Notes: a model not told the origin generated them from the sequence alone. A DNA stretch of 64,000 nt from Trichobilharzia regenti (GCA_944472135.2 OX235266.1:12007925-12071924); one strand, 5' to 3'. Counted from the stretch's first letter, positions 1-11,320 are shown. Translations and numbers: made by a program.

Positions 1-1258
1 TACCGCTTTTGAATGCAGACGTCCAGCTTCAGATGCCAAATAGCCGGCCAATGATTCAGCTATGCATAGGTGGTGTATACGAAGTCTCCTTGTACGATAT
101 TGATGGTTCTATGTAGCACTGTGAAGCATTCATGTGGGGTGGTGGTGCCTGATGTCCAGAGTTGACAAGGTGTTCGGGGATGGAGCTTTTATCATTCTTC
201 TTTATCCCTCTAGCCGGCTAGCCAAGCTGGACAGTGTTGCAGATTACGTTTGTGGACTTGACGTTGCGTACGGCCGATATACTTTGCTCCACACTAGCCA
301 GCAAATTGATAACTACACATTGAGGTAACCAAAAGCGGTATATTCTCCTTAACGTTAGCCTGGATAAACTGTCTACTGGACAACGTAATGCATGGTAAGG
401 TGACTGCTGCTTGAAATGTCTTCTTCAAACATTTAGAAAGGCAGTTCCTAAATGTTTCTGCTTCAATGTCACGTCTGAATTCCAAGTTCATGAAGGAGAG
501 TTTTCTTAGGAATAGTTGTGATTTTTGGCGACGAAGGCTTTTCTGCCTTCATATTTTTATCTCTGAATCTTGGTGGATATTGACATGGTGAAAATGAATC
601 GTCGAAAAGAAAATCTTCTTCGCTGTTTACGTCTTTTTCTCATTACTCACTATGGGAATATTTCGTTCATAATATGTAATGAACAAAATAAGTGGTTCTT
701 TTATCTTTGGTAATTCAGATATTGTCTTGTCCAGGTGGGTTTTCTATGAATAGATCGTTTTATTGACCCATCATGCCGTTGACTAAGCAATATGTCTAGG
801 AAAGATAAACACTTATCTTCCTCTTCTAGAGATGTAAGTGATATGCTATTCTGAACTTCATTCATCCGATTCAAAATTGAGGTGGCACAACAAGACTTAT
901 CGCTTATGATTAAAATATCATCTACTTACCTTTTATAAAGTGGCACATTTTCGAATAAATCCTCCGACAAACTCTCAGTGTACGACACATAGATATCTGC
1001 TAAAAGGGGTCCTAAAGAACCTCCCATAACAACAGCATCAACTTGGCGGAAACAAACACCTTCAAATGTAAACCTAACACTGTTAGTACATAGAAAGTAA
1101 TAAATCCCTTAAATAGGATACATAGGGAACGGGATGAAAAAATTGTTTGCTTGTGAAAATGTAATCACAAAAAATGTCAACTTTTTGAGCAAAGGCACAT
1201 TAGTGAATAACGAGTTTACATCAAAAGAGTACATATTCTTCAGAATATAGTAATATCG
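1..1258 (-). pseudogene. Penelope-like element: reverse transcriptase and GIY-YIG endonuclease, broken
   Basis: Read on the minus strand, 1060-790 encodes a PLE reverse transcriptase core: FRQVDAVVMGGSLGPLLADIY, then YKR-stop-VDDILII, the catalytic [Y]VDD motif, with the first residue of the box replaced by a stop. Further on, at 491-210, follows the C-terminal GIY-YIG endonuclease region. It reads NIPLLVTSMCSYQFAG, one in-frame stop near 294, then CGAKYIGRTQRQ, a typical YIGRT core, ending in a second stop after CPAWLAG. RT followed by GIY-YIG in that order is diagnostic of Penelope-like elements. The copy runs off the window start and carries several stops and frameshifts, so it is dead. 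Beyond 1258 the sequence flips to a plus-strand PLE fragment. Confidence 0.8.
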
Positions 1259-1842
1259 TCAAGAGAATTTATTATTATTATTATTTCCTTTTATTCCTAG
1301 AGGAACATAGGGCTTCAGCTGCGCGCCTCCGTTGCGTTTAGTTCTCTGCCAACGTTTTCACCCCGCTCCAAGTCTGCCCACATGCTTTCATCTCCCCTCT
1401 TCACATAACCTCCTCCTCAATGTCACCCTTGCACTGACAACATATTCGCCACTTCCCTTCCGGTTCCACTCGAGCGATGGTTTGTCTAATGATGTCACTT
1501 GATGGTTTCCTTAGAGTATGGCCAATCCACCTAACTCCATCTCTTCCTGCTTATTTGTTGCACAATCGGTTCCTGGTTGGTTCGCTCCCAGAGATCCCTC
1601 ACTGTTGCTGATCTTTTCTGGCCGGCCATGTGATCTTGAGTAGCATTGAGCGAAGACAGCTGTTACTGAAGGTGTGCAGTTTGTTTGAGATGCTCTTTGT
1701 GACGCGGCGCCAAGTCTCTGATCCATCCGTATAGCAGCACTGACTGACTTCACATTGGAGTTGATAATCGTGATCTTATTTTTGATGCTGAATAGTTCTG
1801 TTGACCTTCACACAGACTTAAGAGTAATGAATCAAGAGAATT
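1259..1842 (-). mobile_element. RTE-like non-LTR retrotransposon, 5'-truncated 3' end, with 11 bp target-site duplication
   Basis: The insert is 1270-1831. It is flanked by the same 11 bases, tcaagagaatt, at 1259-1269 and 1832-1842. On the minus strand it ends in the conserved RTE 3' end (CCCTATGTTCCTCTAGGAAT) followed by a TAA-repeat tail at 1270-1286. The same 3' end recurs on the plus strand near 25,950 and 35,420. Only the non-coding or decayed C-terminal 560 bp is present, the usual result of 5' truncation during target-primed insertion. The neighbouring LINEs suggest the SR2/RTE clade, which is inference. Confidence 0.85.
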
Positions 1843-2036
1843 AACCAATTTCAAATGTATCTTTTGTAATCACAAGTGATAAGTCTTGTTCTGCAACCTC
1901 AATTTTAAATCGAATGAATGAAGTTCGGAATATCATGTCACTTACATCTGTAGAAGAGTAGCATAACTGTTTATCTTTCCTAGATATATTGCTTAGTCGA
2001 CGAACGGCTTGATGGGTCAATAAAAAGATCTCTTAT
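1843..2036 (+). pseudogene. Penelope-like reverse transcriptase fragment, opposite orientation to 1-1258
   Basis: The plus strand reads SDKSCSATSILNRMNEVR and then CLSFLDILLS. This is the same RT palm segment found on the minus strand at about 760-900, about 80 percent identical by eye. It shows that the RTE insert at 1270-1831 sits at or near an inverted PLE junction. No open frame remains. Confidence 0.6.
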
Positions 2037-2490
2037 GTTTTCAAGTATTGGTTTTATAGGGATTTTTATGTTTGATTGCATGGAGGATTTCATCATGAGC
2101 TGACATCATTTAGAAAGAGAACCACTGGAAAACTTGAGAGTACTGGACAGCCATCTGTTTCATCAGCCTAGTTTGGGACTCTTCATCAGTACGCACCCAC
2201 GCCATGGATTCGAACCCAGGACTTTCTGATTACAAGGCGAGCTAACTCGTAGACCATTAAGCCACTGGGACACGATCCAATGAACACTGAATTCTAACTT
2301 CCGCGAATTCATGACATAGCGCGACCATTTGGCAATGTCTTCTGCTTCGATGAGTTACTGCCTCATCTTCAACCTGCTGTACCCTAATAGTCATGGCTTC
2401 CCACTAGAACCCCAGATTAACTGCGTGAATAGGGCCAGTCGCTAGTGAGGATCAGATTAATTTTCAAGTATTGGTTTTTGTAGGGAGTTT
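2037..2490 (-). mobile_element. SINE family T (tRNA-Thr-like, hammerhead-bearing), near full length
   Basis: In element orientation (minus strand) the order is: a 5' part with cactagcgactggccc, a tRNA-like region with A box (tggcttaatggtctacgag) and B box (ggttcgaatcc) near 2200-2275, the hammerhead-like block GTACTGATGAAGAGTCCC...GATGAAAC near 2150-2210, and a 3' part with gatgtcagctcatgatgaaat. The tRNA-like anticodon loop reads CTTGTAA, closest to tRNA-Thr(TGT). The string caagtattggtttt occurs at both ends (2042 and 2465), so this copy carries a piece of a second unit joined head to tail. Core position C3 of the ribozyme is A here, so cleavage is doubtful. Confidence 0.7.
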
Positions 2491-4905
2491 GTTTGATCTC
2501 TTATCTTTGCCTATTTGTAATTTATGCTGACAATAATTTTATTATTTTCTAATTTTTGTTATTAATAATGATAATATTATTATTAACTTTATTGTCACCC
2601 GTAATACCAAAAAACTGCTATAATAAGTTTTGGTTAAGTCTACCGGCTAATGTATGACTTATTGTTATTGAGTTAATTAGATGCACAGTATTGTGCCAAA
2701 TGCTGAGAATTCCACGCACACTATCATATGTAGTACTGTTTTCGAGTAAAGCAAGTTACTGTTATTATTACTATTACTATTATTATGTTTTTAAATACCT
2801 ATCCGTCTTTTGTCACCTCTGCTCACACTACATATATATAAACTTGTCTGGTATGTAGTGTCCTTAAAACTGCTAATGATATTTATGTGAAGTATCTTAA
2901 CCTGATAGTATTACTAAGACAAACTATTTAAGTAATATAACTGGCAGGGTAGCTATTAATTATGCAGCTATGATAGTTAGTGGTGTAGATTTGAGGTTAT
3001 CATAGCTGCCTTAAAAATTAGTCGATCTAAGCTCGACTCCTGGCAGTTTCACAAGTGTTGGTTTTTGCATCGTTAGTTCAACCAGTTGGTAGAATGCTCA
3101 CCAACGAAACTGCAAGTTGTCCGGCGATCGATTCACAGGCAGTGAGACGCATTGCCAACTCTTGTTTAGCCGACAGTAAATCTGGAAATGGGGTGGTGGT
3201 TTAGTGTGAGGTTAGTAACCTTCATCCTGATGAAAATAAAGCACTACCGTTAGTGAAACTACAAAGCGCAAAGCTTTGAAGTAAGAAAGTTATATTGTAG
3301 TGAGAGCTAGCTGCAGGCTAAAATTGTATGAAATTCAACGAACAGAACAATACTTTGCAAATATCTGATAGAAAGCGATATACCTGAACTTATTACTGTG
3401 GAAGCCCTGTACAAACACGTCTCAACTAGAGTGAAAGTCTGCGGTCACTTAAAACAGCTGTTTCACATAGACCGTGTTAACCAATAACTCCGTTCTTCTG
3501 ACATCTGACATCTATGCCAACCTAGATGCAACATTTCAAGCATGCAACTAACAGACTAGAACTACAGTTGGAGACTTTGTGATCAAGAGTTTGCACATGA
3601 TGACACACCGTTCAATGTTCGAATAACATACATACAAACATAAATCTCAACTAACCGGCTAATAACAGTCCTCATCACGACCACCACCATCATCATCCTA
3701 CGCAACTGTAAGTACCAAGACAACAGACAATGGGCAAGGTTAAACTTTAAGCACCACCACTAACTACCAATCAGCGAACGACCTCGAATGCACCAATCAC
3801 GTGGAGGAGGCGTTCTTGAGTATGCAATGCATATATTTATGAAAAAATGCATTAAAACTGTAGAAAAGTATTACAGCAGATACCTTCCTTTCAAATGACA
3901 TGAAAAAAGCTCTCAGTTTTAGGTTGGAGTATCAACAGAGTATAATTCCAATGTAGGTAAAACTTATTTTGATAAATTCTCACAGTGTTATACAGTAACA
4001 TTTACTGAGCAATATATTGTGCTCAAAATGTGGTCATCAGTAAATATTACTGCATAACACTGAGTCTCACAATGGAATTATACCCGACCATAGTGCACAA
4101 GTTCTATCCCTATGTCAACAGAGAGTAAGTAATTTAACCACATTCTATGCATGTAATTATTTACGTCTTCTAAACCTAACAATAACTCTAATCTTTCCTG
4201 AACATAACACCAACGTGTAAAAATCTCTCAACTAGCTGCAATCTAACTCGAACCAAACCTACTGTCACTTGTGTTAGATTAACCTAACCCTAACTTTTCC
4301 TTGGCTTAAAGAGTAACTTAATCTTTCCCAAACCTAGGTTGAAACTTCCCAGATATCCCATTAGATAGCATAACACTTCGATGCAGATATTCATGATCAC
4401 AGGATTAGTTGTCGGATTTCACTAACTTGCTTAGTGAGCGCCTCAAGGTCACTGGTGCGATCACCCTTCTCCATTGGTGGTTAGTGGTGCTTGAAGTTTA
4501 ACTTGGCCGAACAATGTTTGGTTGATACATCGGCTTAAACACTCGTCCTTTGTCTCCAGTGTTGCCCCCTCGCATAAAGCTCAGTTTGATCTTATCGCAC
4601 AACAAACCTGTGCACAGCATGATTTATTTTCTAATACATGTTTATTGTTTCGTGGTTCATTTTGAAAAGTTCATCAGGATGATTATTTCACTGTGGAAGA
4701 CAGCAGGATAAACAAAGTAGAACGATCACTTCAGTTATATATAGTTTACACGTCTAAGATTTACATAATGTAATCCTAGTGAAACCAGTATAATACGACT
4801 CAATGAGCTTGTAATCGTACTTAGTTACTTTCATTCCTTGGCTTTCCAAGCGGAACATACAGCCGCCTCAAGCTCATAACTTTGAAGTTCCAGTGGTGGT
4901 AGCAG
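2491..4905. other. Gene-free AT-rich stretch with decayed repeats
   Basis: No coding region is recognised. It holds ATT/TAT microsatellite patches (2535-2600, 2760-2785), a tRNA-like segment at about 3065-3150 (weak A and B boxes, possibly a SINE head) and a stem-loop at 3985-4060. A stretch at 3820-3930 recurs diverged at 9725-9850. Scattered CTAACC-type strings at 4230-4340 resemble decayed telomere-like repeat. Confidence 0.5.
3985..4060. repeat. Inverted-repeat stem-loop (24 bp arms)
   Basis: The arm at 3985-4008 (GTGTTATACAGTAA...TTTACTGA) is the near-perfect reverse complement of 4037-4060 (TCAGTAAATATTACTG...AACAC), with a 28 base loop. Half-sites of the same arm recur near 5250, 13,690, 16,300, 57,740 and 59,275, often beside Smalpha-like sequence, so it belongs to a dispersed family. 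Confidence 0.6.
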
Positions 4906-5238
4906 TGTGGTGAGAGCTGTCTATGAACAAGCCAAAGTGGTAGCCAGTAATTGACGTCAATGTCCACGTCATGAGAAAAGAAACCAATAACAAAGCTTAA
5001 CCTTGAGAAAATCACCAGCCAATCACAGTGGAGTCAGGGTGTGAAAATATGATTCGAAGATATATGGCTTGATTTTCTGAGAAACGGTTTTCAAAGAGAT
5101 AACAGAATAACCTTCAGCTAGAGAACGACCAATCAGGAGAGGTTGCGCTTCTCCTCTGACAATAATATGCATTAAAATCTATGAATATCTCTTGATTTTC
5201 TCAATAAACAATCTGTTGTCTGGCCCTTGTCTTTTGCT
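4906..5238 (+). mobile_element. Diverged solo LTR related to the 295 bp LTR family
   Basis: It starts TGTGGTGAGAGC as do the LTRs at 62,270 and 63,375. It shares, in order, an accaatcacag block, aaatatgattcg, and an end reading atctgttgtctggcccttgtctt. The middle is diverged and the right edge is uncertain. No internal retroelement sequence follows, so it would be a solo LTR. Confidence 0.5.
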
Positions 5239-5794
5239 CAAAACGTCATCAGTAAATATTTTACTGTATAACACCATAAGAATTGACTAAAATAAAATTT
5301 TATCCATAATGAAAAAAATCAGATTTCTCTACCGAAATAATTCTCTTTCTCTCTCTCTGGTGTTAAGTGTTGCAATTTGGTGAATAATGTTTAGGTTGGA
5401 TGTAGAGTCCTAGGTGTGAAGGGTAGGTCAGTAGCGGAACAAAGTAGTGGAGCATTTTTTAGATTGAGATAACTAGGACAAGGGTTGTGCGTGTCAAGCC
5501 ATTGCATTCCTTGACAAGCAATGTTTGTTAGCTGAAATCGGACTAGTAGTCAAACTAAAACCTGGCATTGGTCCATGAAATATCTGACAGCTGGGTTGAA
5601 CCAGACACGTATTTTGGTGTAGATTGCCTTATTGGGGGCCAAGCTATGTTAAGAACCAACCATTGGCTGGAGACAACTGATGATTTAGCTCAGAAAGTTG
5701 TTCTCATTGGCGCGGATGCATTCCTTTTTTGCTGATCTCTAATTTTCATGTAACTATTCTTTCTTCCCCACTTTTCTGTTGAATATAATTTTTT
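5239..5794. other. No gene seen
   Basis: It starts with a half-copy of the stem-loop family (tcatcagtaaatatt) and a CT-rich microsatellite at 5340-5360. The rest is non-coding sequence I do not recognise. Confidence 0.4.
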
Positions 5795-6255
5795 CTGATT
5801 TCAGGATTTTATCATGAAGTGACATCGGTTAGAGAGCCACTGGAAAACCAACTGGGAGTAAAGGATAGCTGTTTCTCCAGCCTAGTTCGGGACTCTTCAG
5901 TAGCGCGCACCAACTGGGAAGGTCGAATCTGGGACCTTCTGATTACAAGCCGAGGGAGCTCGTAGACCATTAGGCCACTGGGACTCTGTTTAGTACCCAG
6001 TGCATGAATTCCGATTGGCAGAAGTTGGTACTCATGGACTAGCCATTGGATCGGGTCCCAGTGGCCTGATGGTCTACGAGCTAGCACGCCTTGTAACTGG
6101 AATGTCCTGGGTTGAAGGCCCGTCGTTGGCTGAGTACTGATGAAGAGTCAAAAAACGGGTTGAAGAAACAGCTATCCAGTACTCCCAACTGGTTTTCCAA
6201 TAGTTCTCTAACCGATGTCAGTACATGATAAAATTCTGAAACCAACACTTGGATC
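5795..6255. mobile_element. SINE family T, head-to-head inverted pair
   Basis: A minus-oriented copy (5800-6000) meets a plus-oriented copy (6045-6250), tRNA-like regions inward and 3' parts (tgacatcggtta / taaccgatgtca) outward. Both retain the B-box region and the hammerhead-like block. The minus copy reads CTGAAGAGTCCC near 5885-5900 and the plus copy CTGATGAAGAGTC near 6140. Helix I partners are damaged in both. The pair would fold as a hairpin of about 200 bp arms. Confidence 0.65.
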
Positions 6256-6367
6256 TTCCCTCCTCTCATTTCTTTACCTTTGTCTGCAAATGGAGCTTGG
6301 CAACATGAACTGCTGAACTTCTGTACAGGGTTCTATGTTCGAACCTAGTCATTTATGTCTTAAAAAT

Positions 6368-6700
6368 ATTATTATTCCCTTGGACTTCGAGTGAAACGTA
6401 GACCTTCAATAGGACAACTCCATTTCACTCTGTTCTGTGTAGACTTTTTCGTCGGATGCGGCTTGACGATTACTTGTAAGCTTTCACTTCTTTCTCCTCA
6501 CACGTTCTCCTCCTTTTCACCCTTGAATAAATGCTTAACTAGACGTTTTTCATTCGGATTCCACTTGAAGGTTTGCCTGTAGCCTCTTATCACCCAGCGG
6601 TTTCCTCAGCTCACTATATCATATTCATCTTCATTACCTTCGGCATATTTATTGGGCGATAAATTCTTCTTTGTTATGTCACCAGAGTTCCTTGTTTTTT
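6368..6700 (-). mobile_element. RTE-like 3' end, truncated
   Basis: The ATT tail near 6368-6377 is followed by the reverse complement of the RTE 3' end (cccttggacttcgagtg in place of cccttgggttccgagtg). Decayed 3' sequence continues to about 6700, where a SINE T begins. No intact frame remains. Confidence 0.6.
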
Positions 6701-7300
6701 TTAGAAGATTATGAACCATTGCAAAACCTGGCAGTAATGGAAAGCTGTGTTGCCAGCCTCGTTTGGGACTCTTCATCAGTACGCACCCATCACCAGGGTT
6801 CGAACCTAGAACCTTCTGGTCACAAGGTGGTCAGTGAGCCCGTAGACCAATGAGCCACTGGGACCAAATTCCCCAATGGGTAGCGCATGAATTCTAACTT
6901 CTACCAGTTCATGACATGGTGCGACTACTTCACAATATCTTCTTCGGTGAGTTACTGCCTCACCTCCAACCTGCTACACCGTACTAATCACGGCTTCCCA
7001 CTAGAACCCCAGGTTAAATGCCTAAATAGGGCTAGTGGCTAGTGAGCAATAGGTCAGTTTTCAAGTACTGGTTTTTCAAGGAATTTTGTGTGACTGGTTG
7101 GAGGATTGCGAACACCATGGCGTGGGTGCTCACTGATAAAGAGACTCAAACTAGGCTAACGAAACAACTGGCTGTCCAGTACCCCCAGTTGGTTTTCCAA
7201 TGGTTTTCTCTTTAACTGATGTCAGCTCATGATGATGATGAAATCCTCCAATCAATCAAACACAGTCCCTACAAAATCAATACTTGAAAATTACAAATTA
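6701..7300. mobile_element. SINE family T, minus copy followed by a plus-oriented fragment
   Basis: 6735-7080 is a minus-oriented copy with tRNA-like region (6795-6865: gggttcgaacc, gtagaccaatgagccactggga) and its 5' part to about 7050. At 7060-7085 the caagtactggttttt junction string occurs. At 7100-7290 a plus-oriented 3' half follows, with a decayed hammerhead block (CTGATAAAGAGAC...GAAACAACTGGCTGTCC) and gatgtcagctcatgatg. Both pieces look old. Confidence 0.6.
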
Positions 7301-8016
7301 GCTTTTGGTCTAATATTATTTGATAGTCATATTATATCTTAAGCTCTCCGTAGTTATGTTAGTCAAGTGTATTTTATCTTCGGTAGATGAACAGAAAGTT
7401 AAAAATATGACATTTTGAAGTAATTACATAATAATTTGTAGGGTAGTATTATTATTTATTTGCTTATTAAAACTCAAACTTAGTGCATTATGCTCACCAA
7501 TAGATGTATCACACAAAATCTCATAGTTTGGGCTAAGGGCTGGGATGTGTACTGCCTGTACACTGAGACCAAGACAGGTGGTTGTCTCAAGAAGTCACCT
7601 CCAGACTCTTGGCCTTTGACTTAAAGAGTGACCCAAAAGGCAGTAGAGCAACATCAGGAGCTGAGTTCTCTTCAATCCTTCCAGCTTTTGGAGCCCATGA
7701 ACACCGTAGGTTTAGAATCAGGGTTTTCTAGTTCACTTAGATAGACCAGCTTATCGATTAGTGCAATTGTAGGCGTCAGACGTTCTCATTCGCCGTCTCC
7801 CTCCCTTCTGTGACGAACACTCCTGCTGTCGCATGAAGACAGTCAATATTTCTTACCTGGCAGAGTCAATGAATTCATGTCCTAATGGGCAAGAGCATTT
7901 CAAGAGGAAAACTGAAGTCTAACTAGCGTCGACCGTACCAGGTTTTTGTTGGTGTAGTATTATACTTCTCTTTAGTCGGCGGAAAAGTTTGAATATACAC
8001 ATATATATATATATAT
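7301..8016. other. No gene seen; unique-looking sequence ending in a TA microsatellite
   Basis: There is no recognisable protein or repeat in 7301-7995. A (TA) run at 7999-8016 abuts the 3' tail of the next RTE copy. Confidence 0.4.
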
Positions 8017-8985
8017 TATTGTTTCCTTTAATTCCTAGAGGAACATAGGGTTTCAGCCGCACGTCTCCATTGCGTTCGGTTCTCTGCCAACGTTTTCATC
8101 ACCTGGCTCCATGTCTGCCTACATGCTTTCATCTCTCCTCTTCACATGACCTCCTCCTCAATGTCACCCGCGAACTGACGAACAACTCACCGCTTCCCAA
8201 TTCTGTCGGGTTCCACTCGAGCAATGGCTTGCCTAGTGATGTCACTCGATGACTTGTTTTCTCAGAGTATGGCCAGCCAATCAACCTACCTCCATTTCTT
8301 CCTGCCTATTTGTTTCACAATCGATTCCTGGTTGGTTGTCTCATTGCCAGAGATACATGTTGCTGATCTTTTCTCGTTGACCATCTGATCTTGAGTGGTA
8401 TTGAGCGAAGACAACTAGCTGTTGATGAAGGTCTGAAGTTTGTTTGAGATGCTCTTTATGACGCACTGGCCAAGTCTCTGATCCGTATAGTAGCACTGAT
8501 TGACTTCACATTGGAGTTGATAATCGTGATCTTAGTTTGGATGCTGAGTTCTGAGTGTTGACCTCCACACAGACTTAAGAGTAATGAAAGCTTGCCTTCC
8601 TTTCCCGATCCTCGCTACTTTGATATCCTCGTCAGTTCCGTCAGCCTGTAGTTGAAACGATGCTTCCCAGGTAGGTAGGTGGGCAAAGGAGGTTGTTTCT
8701 TTCAGGTTCCTCCCATTTACGCTGGCTGATTGTTGTCTGTTGTTGTTGTTGTTGCTGTTGGTGTTGGCCAGGAATCTTCATCACCTCTGTTTTCTCTATG
8801 TCCACCTGAAGGGCGTCGTATCTTTGATGCTTTTTCTGCCAACTTGTTGCTTTTCACTTGCATATCTTCCTCCAGTTTGTGAAAAATCAGATATATGTCA
8901 TCATCGGCGAAATCCAGATCCTCCAAGTTTTTCGTTAGCGTCCATTTTATGCTTGTTTCCTCGCCTAGTGACCGGTAAGTGTTGG
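8017..8985 (-). mobile_element. RTE-like retrotransposon, 3' third with reverse transcriptase palm remnant
   Basis: On the minus strand the upstream end encodes IKWTLTKNLEDLDFADD, the RTE RT motif C with FADD intact apart from one extra D, then HKLEEDMQVKSNKLAEKASK, and then the 3' half. The 3' end at 8018-8060 matches the RTE consensus (ATTCCTAGAGGAACATAGGG on the plus strand). Stops and frame changes after the thumb make it non-functional. It is the same subfamily as the copies at 24,560-25,985 and 34,565-35,450. Confidence 0.75.
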
Positions 8986-9105
8986 GTTTCAAACCCACGA
9001 TTCGGGTGCGTACTGATGATGAGTCCCAAACTAGGAGGTAACAGCTGCTTACTACTCCAGTGCTGGTTCTTACTGGTTCTGTAGAGTCGAATATGAAACA
9101 AATCA
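8966..9105 (+). mobile_element. SINE family T fragment
   Basis: A truncated tRNA-like half (gggtttcaaacccacgattc) leads into GTACTGATGATGAGTCCC, AACTAGGAGGTAACAGCTG and TACTCCAGTGCTGG. The hammerhead GAAAC box is changed to GTAAC, so this copy should be inactive. An inverted counterpart lies at 34,425-34,580, again next to an RTE RT remnant, so the SINE-RTE junction itself appears duplicated. Confidence 0.6.
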
Positions 9106-9164
9106 AATTCCTATACACAAATTCATGAAGATCGTAGAATTCTTTTTATGTAAAAAGTATTATA

Positions 9165-9712
9165 TTAAAAAAAAAATAAATATTCTTTATGTTCTAACCG
9201 GGATATGGAGAGGCTTCAGTGGAATATCTCCAGTCCAACTAGTTCGCAGCCAACAGTTTCAACTGCCTCAATGACTACTCGTAAGCTTTCGTTTCCTTTT
9301 TGATCCTTAGGTCTTCTTCTCGTGAATCTCGGGGACACGTTCAACTTGCTGCTTCCCATTCGAGTTCCAATAGGGGGTTTGCGTAGCGCATAACGGTAGT
9401 CAACGGTTTCTTCAGTAAAAGTTCAGCCTATCTCCATTTTCTTTGGTATATTTACCGAGCATTAGCTTTTTGTTTGGTTCTTTACACCAGTGGAGTTCTT
9501 TGTTTTTTTTTCCCATCAACCGTCAAATCGTCTGGGTTGTAGGAAGCGTTGGATGTTGATGATGGTAGATAGTAGCCTATCAGAAGCGCTTTTTGCAATG
9601 CTCAGGTCAAGTCTATGAACCATAAGGAAGCATTGATTTGACCTTGGAGTTGAAATTGCAAATCTTGTTCATTATGATAAGATCCTCACTGAATACCTGT
9701 ACTTCAGAAAGG
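9165..9712 (-). mobile_element. RTE-like subfamily 2, 3' end, truncated
   Basis: The A-rich tail at 9165-9180 is followed by tattctttatgttctaaccg, the reverse complement of the end of the copy at 33,830-34,372. The two run antiparallel over about 520 bp. The 3' end differs from the main RTE (no tri-nucleotide tail), hence a separate subfamily. No coding capacity. Confidence 0.6.
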
Positions 9713-10017
9713 CTATTTTCAGGTATAAAATACCTATATTTATGAAAACAAAACGTATAAAAGCTGTATAAAAGTGTGTTACACAGGCTACCTTTCTTCG
9801 ACGTTCAATAAAAATGATTCTCAGTTTTCTGTAGGACTATAAATAGAGAAATTGTATCATACCCTATATATGTATTCATCTAAATGACTGTAAATAACAT
9901 CCTTTTGATATCTATTGATAGCTCTAATCCCGCCTTTTCAACCTTCTCGAAAACACTTCATTGGAATTGGTACGGGTCTCTGTAATATTATTCACAAAAT
10001 CACTCTTGTATTTTACG

Positions 10018-10325
10018 AGTTGATCACGGATTGATATCAGTTAGAGAAGAACCATTGGAAATCAGCACTGCAGTACTGGACAGCTGCTGTTTCATCAGCC
10101 TAGTTTGGGAATCATCGGTAGTACGCACCCACTGGGATTCACGTGACCTCCTCCTCCATGTCACAATCTCATCGATGATCCACTAACCGCTTCCCATTCG
10201 GGTTCCACTTGAGCCATGGGTTGGCTTGATGGTTTGTTTTCTCAGAGTATGACCAGCCAATCCACCTACCTCTATTTCTTCCTGCATATTTGTTGGACAG
10301 TTGTTTCCTACTGGGTTGGTTGTAT
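10018..10325 (-). mobile_element. SINE family T fragment followed by RTE 3' fragment
   Basis: 10030-10135 is the minus-oriented SINE T 3' half with a hammerhead block of the CCGATGA type (plus-strand aatcatcggtagtacgcaccc). It breaks off at the B box and continues as an RTE 3' fragment (cacgtgacctcctcctccatg...). The string gatcacggattgatatcag at 10,022-10,041 is a paralogous empty site for the LTR inserted at 62,270. Confidence 0.6.
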
Positions 10326-10377
10326 TGTCTACTCTGTGATGAATATATCTCAGGGATGACAAGGAGTTATAACTTCC

Positions 10378-10709
10378 TGATACGTATCCACATAATATGT
10401 GTGTTTGTTTTTGACAGTTTGTTATATTTTGCTGTGTATGTGGATCGATATTCCATTATACCTCACAATATGCTTTTGTCTGTCAACTAATTAAATAAAT
10501 ATGTATAACCTTGTCGTCACATGACATTACAACCAATCATGTTAAGACTGTCTATTGATTCGTTCCTTTTTGAACATTCGCTCATACACTTGTGTGACAT
10601 TGATTTTCCTTGTTGTTTGAAAAATACAAGTATCATCGTGAACCTGGTGGTTTTTCTGATTTCCGCCTTCTTGCGTCAGGACTATTAATTACTCGACCAG
10701 TACATAACA
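10378..10709 (+). mobile_element. 5' LTR of a Gypsy-type retrotransposon
   Basis: It starts TGATACGTATCC and ends ACATAACA, the TG...CA ends of an LTR. The start matches other LTRs here at 43,691, 45,303 and 50,340, and the end matches them (ACTCGACC.GT.CATAACA). It is followed after four bases by tttggcgacgggga, the expected position of a primer binding site, and then by gag. No 3' LTR partner is seen. Confidence 0.75.
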
Positions 10710-10726
10710 ATAATTTGGCGACGGGG

Positions 10727-11320
10727 ATGACTATGGATTCTTCTAAATTGGAATTACTATTTGAACAACAAATGAAATTAATGGAAATGTTCGTCAACCA
10801 ACAGACTGGTCCAGCTTCACCTTCAAGCAATCCCAACCATACCATGCTACCATCTGTCGACGGCATTGTGAATAGTATTTCACAGTTCAATTATAATCCA
10901 GATGCTAATGTCACTTTTGACACATGGTATCAACGATATGAGGATTTATTCACAGTTGATCTCGCCTCACAAGACGATGATTGGAAGGTGCGAGTGTTAT
11001 TACATAAATTGGGTCCCGCAGAATATGAAAGGCACTGCAACCTAATTTTACCCCAAAAACCACGTGACAAGTGTTTCGATGATACAATAAAGCTGGTGCG
11101 TGAACATTTTGGAGATCACTCCTCATTATTCAGCATACGTTATCGTTTCCTCAAGCTGACAATGAATGAAAATGATGATTTTCTTACTCACGTTGACACA
11201 GTCAACCGAGAATGTGAGAGATTTCGACTCAGGTCCTTAACAGATAATAAATTCAAAGCCTTGATCCTCATATGCAGTCTTCAATCTCCTCGTTTCACAA
11301 ATATCCGAACTCGACTGCTC
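10727..11320 (+). pseudogene. gag: Gag of a Gypsy-type LTR retrotransposon, C-terminally truncated
   Basis: The frame runs open from before 10,727. I choose the ATG at 10,727 or 10,733 (MDSSKLELLFEQQ) because it lies directly after the LTR and primer-binding-like site. The upstream in-frame ATG at 10,610 is inside the LTR. About 195 residues have the composition of a retrotransposon Gag capsid: helical and rich in charged residues, with WYQRYEDLF near residue 62 and a later block CERFRL. No zinc knuckle, protease, RT or integrase follows, because the frame runs into a Merlin transposase remnant at about 11,320. Gag would form the particle that packages element RNA. The assignment to Gypsy rests on LTR form and 5 bp target duplications of related LTRs. 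Confidence 0.65.

Noticed and set aside
2150..2210. Reading the SINE T block with CUGAUGA directly as core (GUA-CUGAUGA-AGAGUCC)
   Set aside because: In that register helix I does not pair and three extra bases precede helix II. The register GUACUG-(C/A)UGAAGA pairs fully, so the apparent CUGAUGA is a coincidence of the C3-to-A change.
8740..9084. 114-codon plus-strand frame with leucine-rich start resembling a signal peptide
   Set aside because: Antisense shadow of the RTE RT on the minus strand; the leucine run is the antisense of a CAA repeat.
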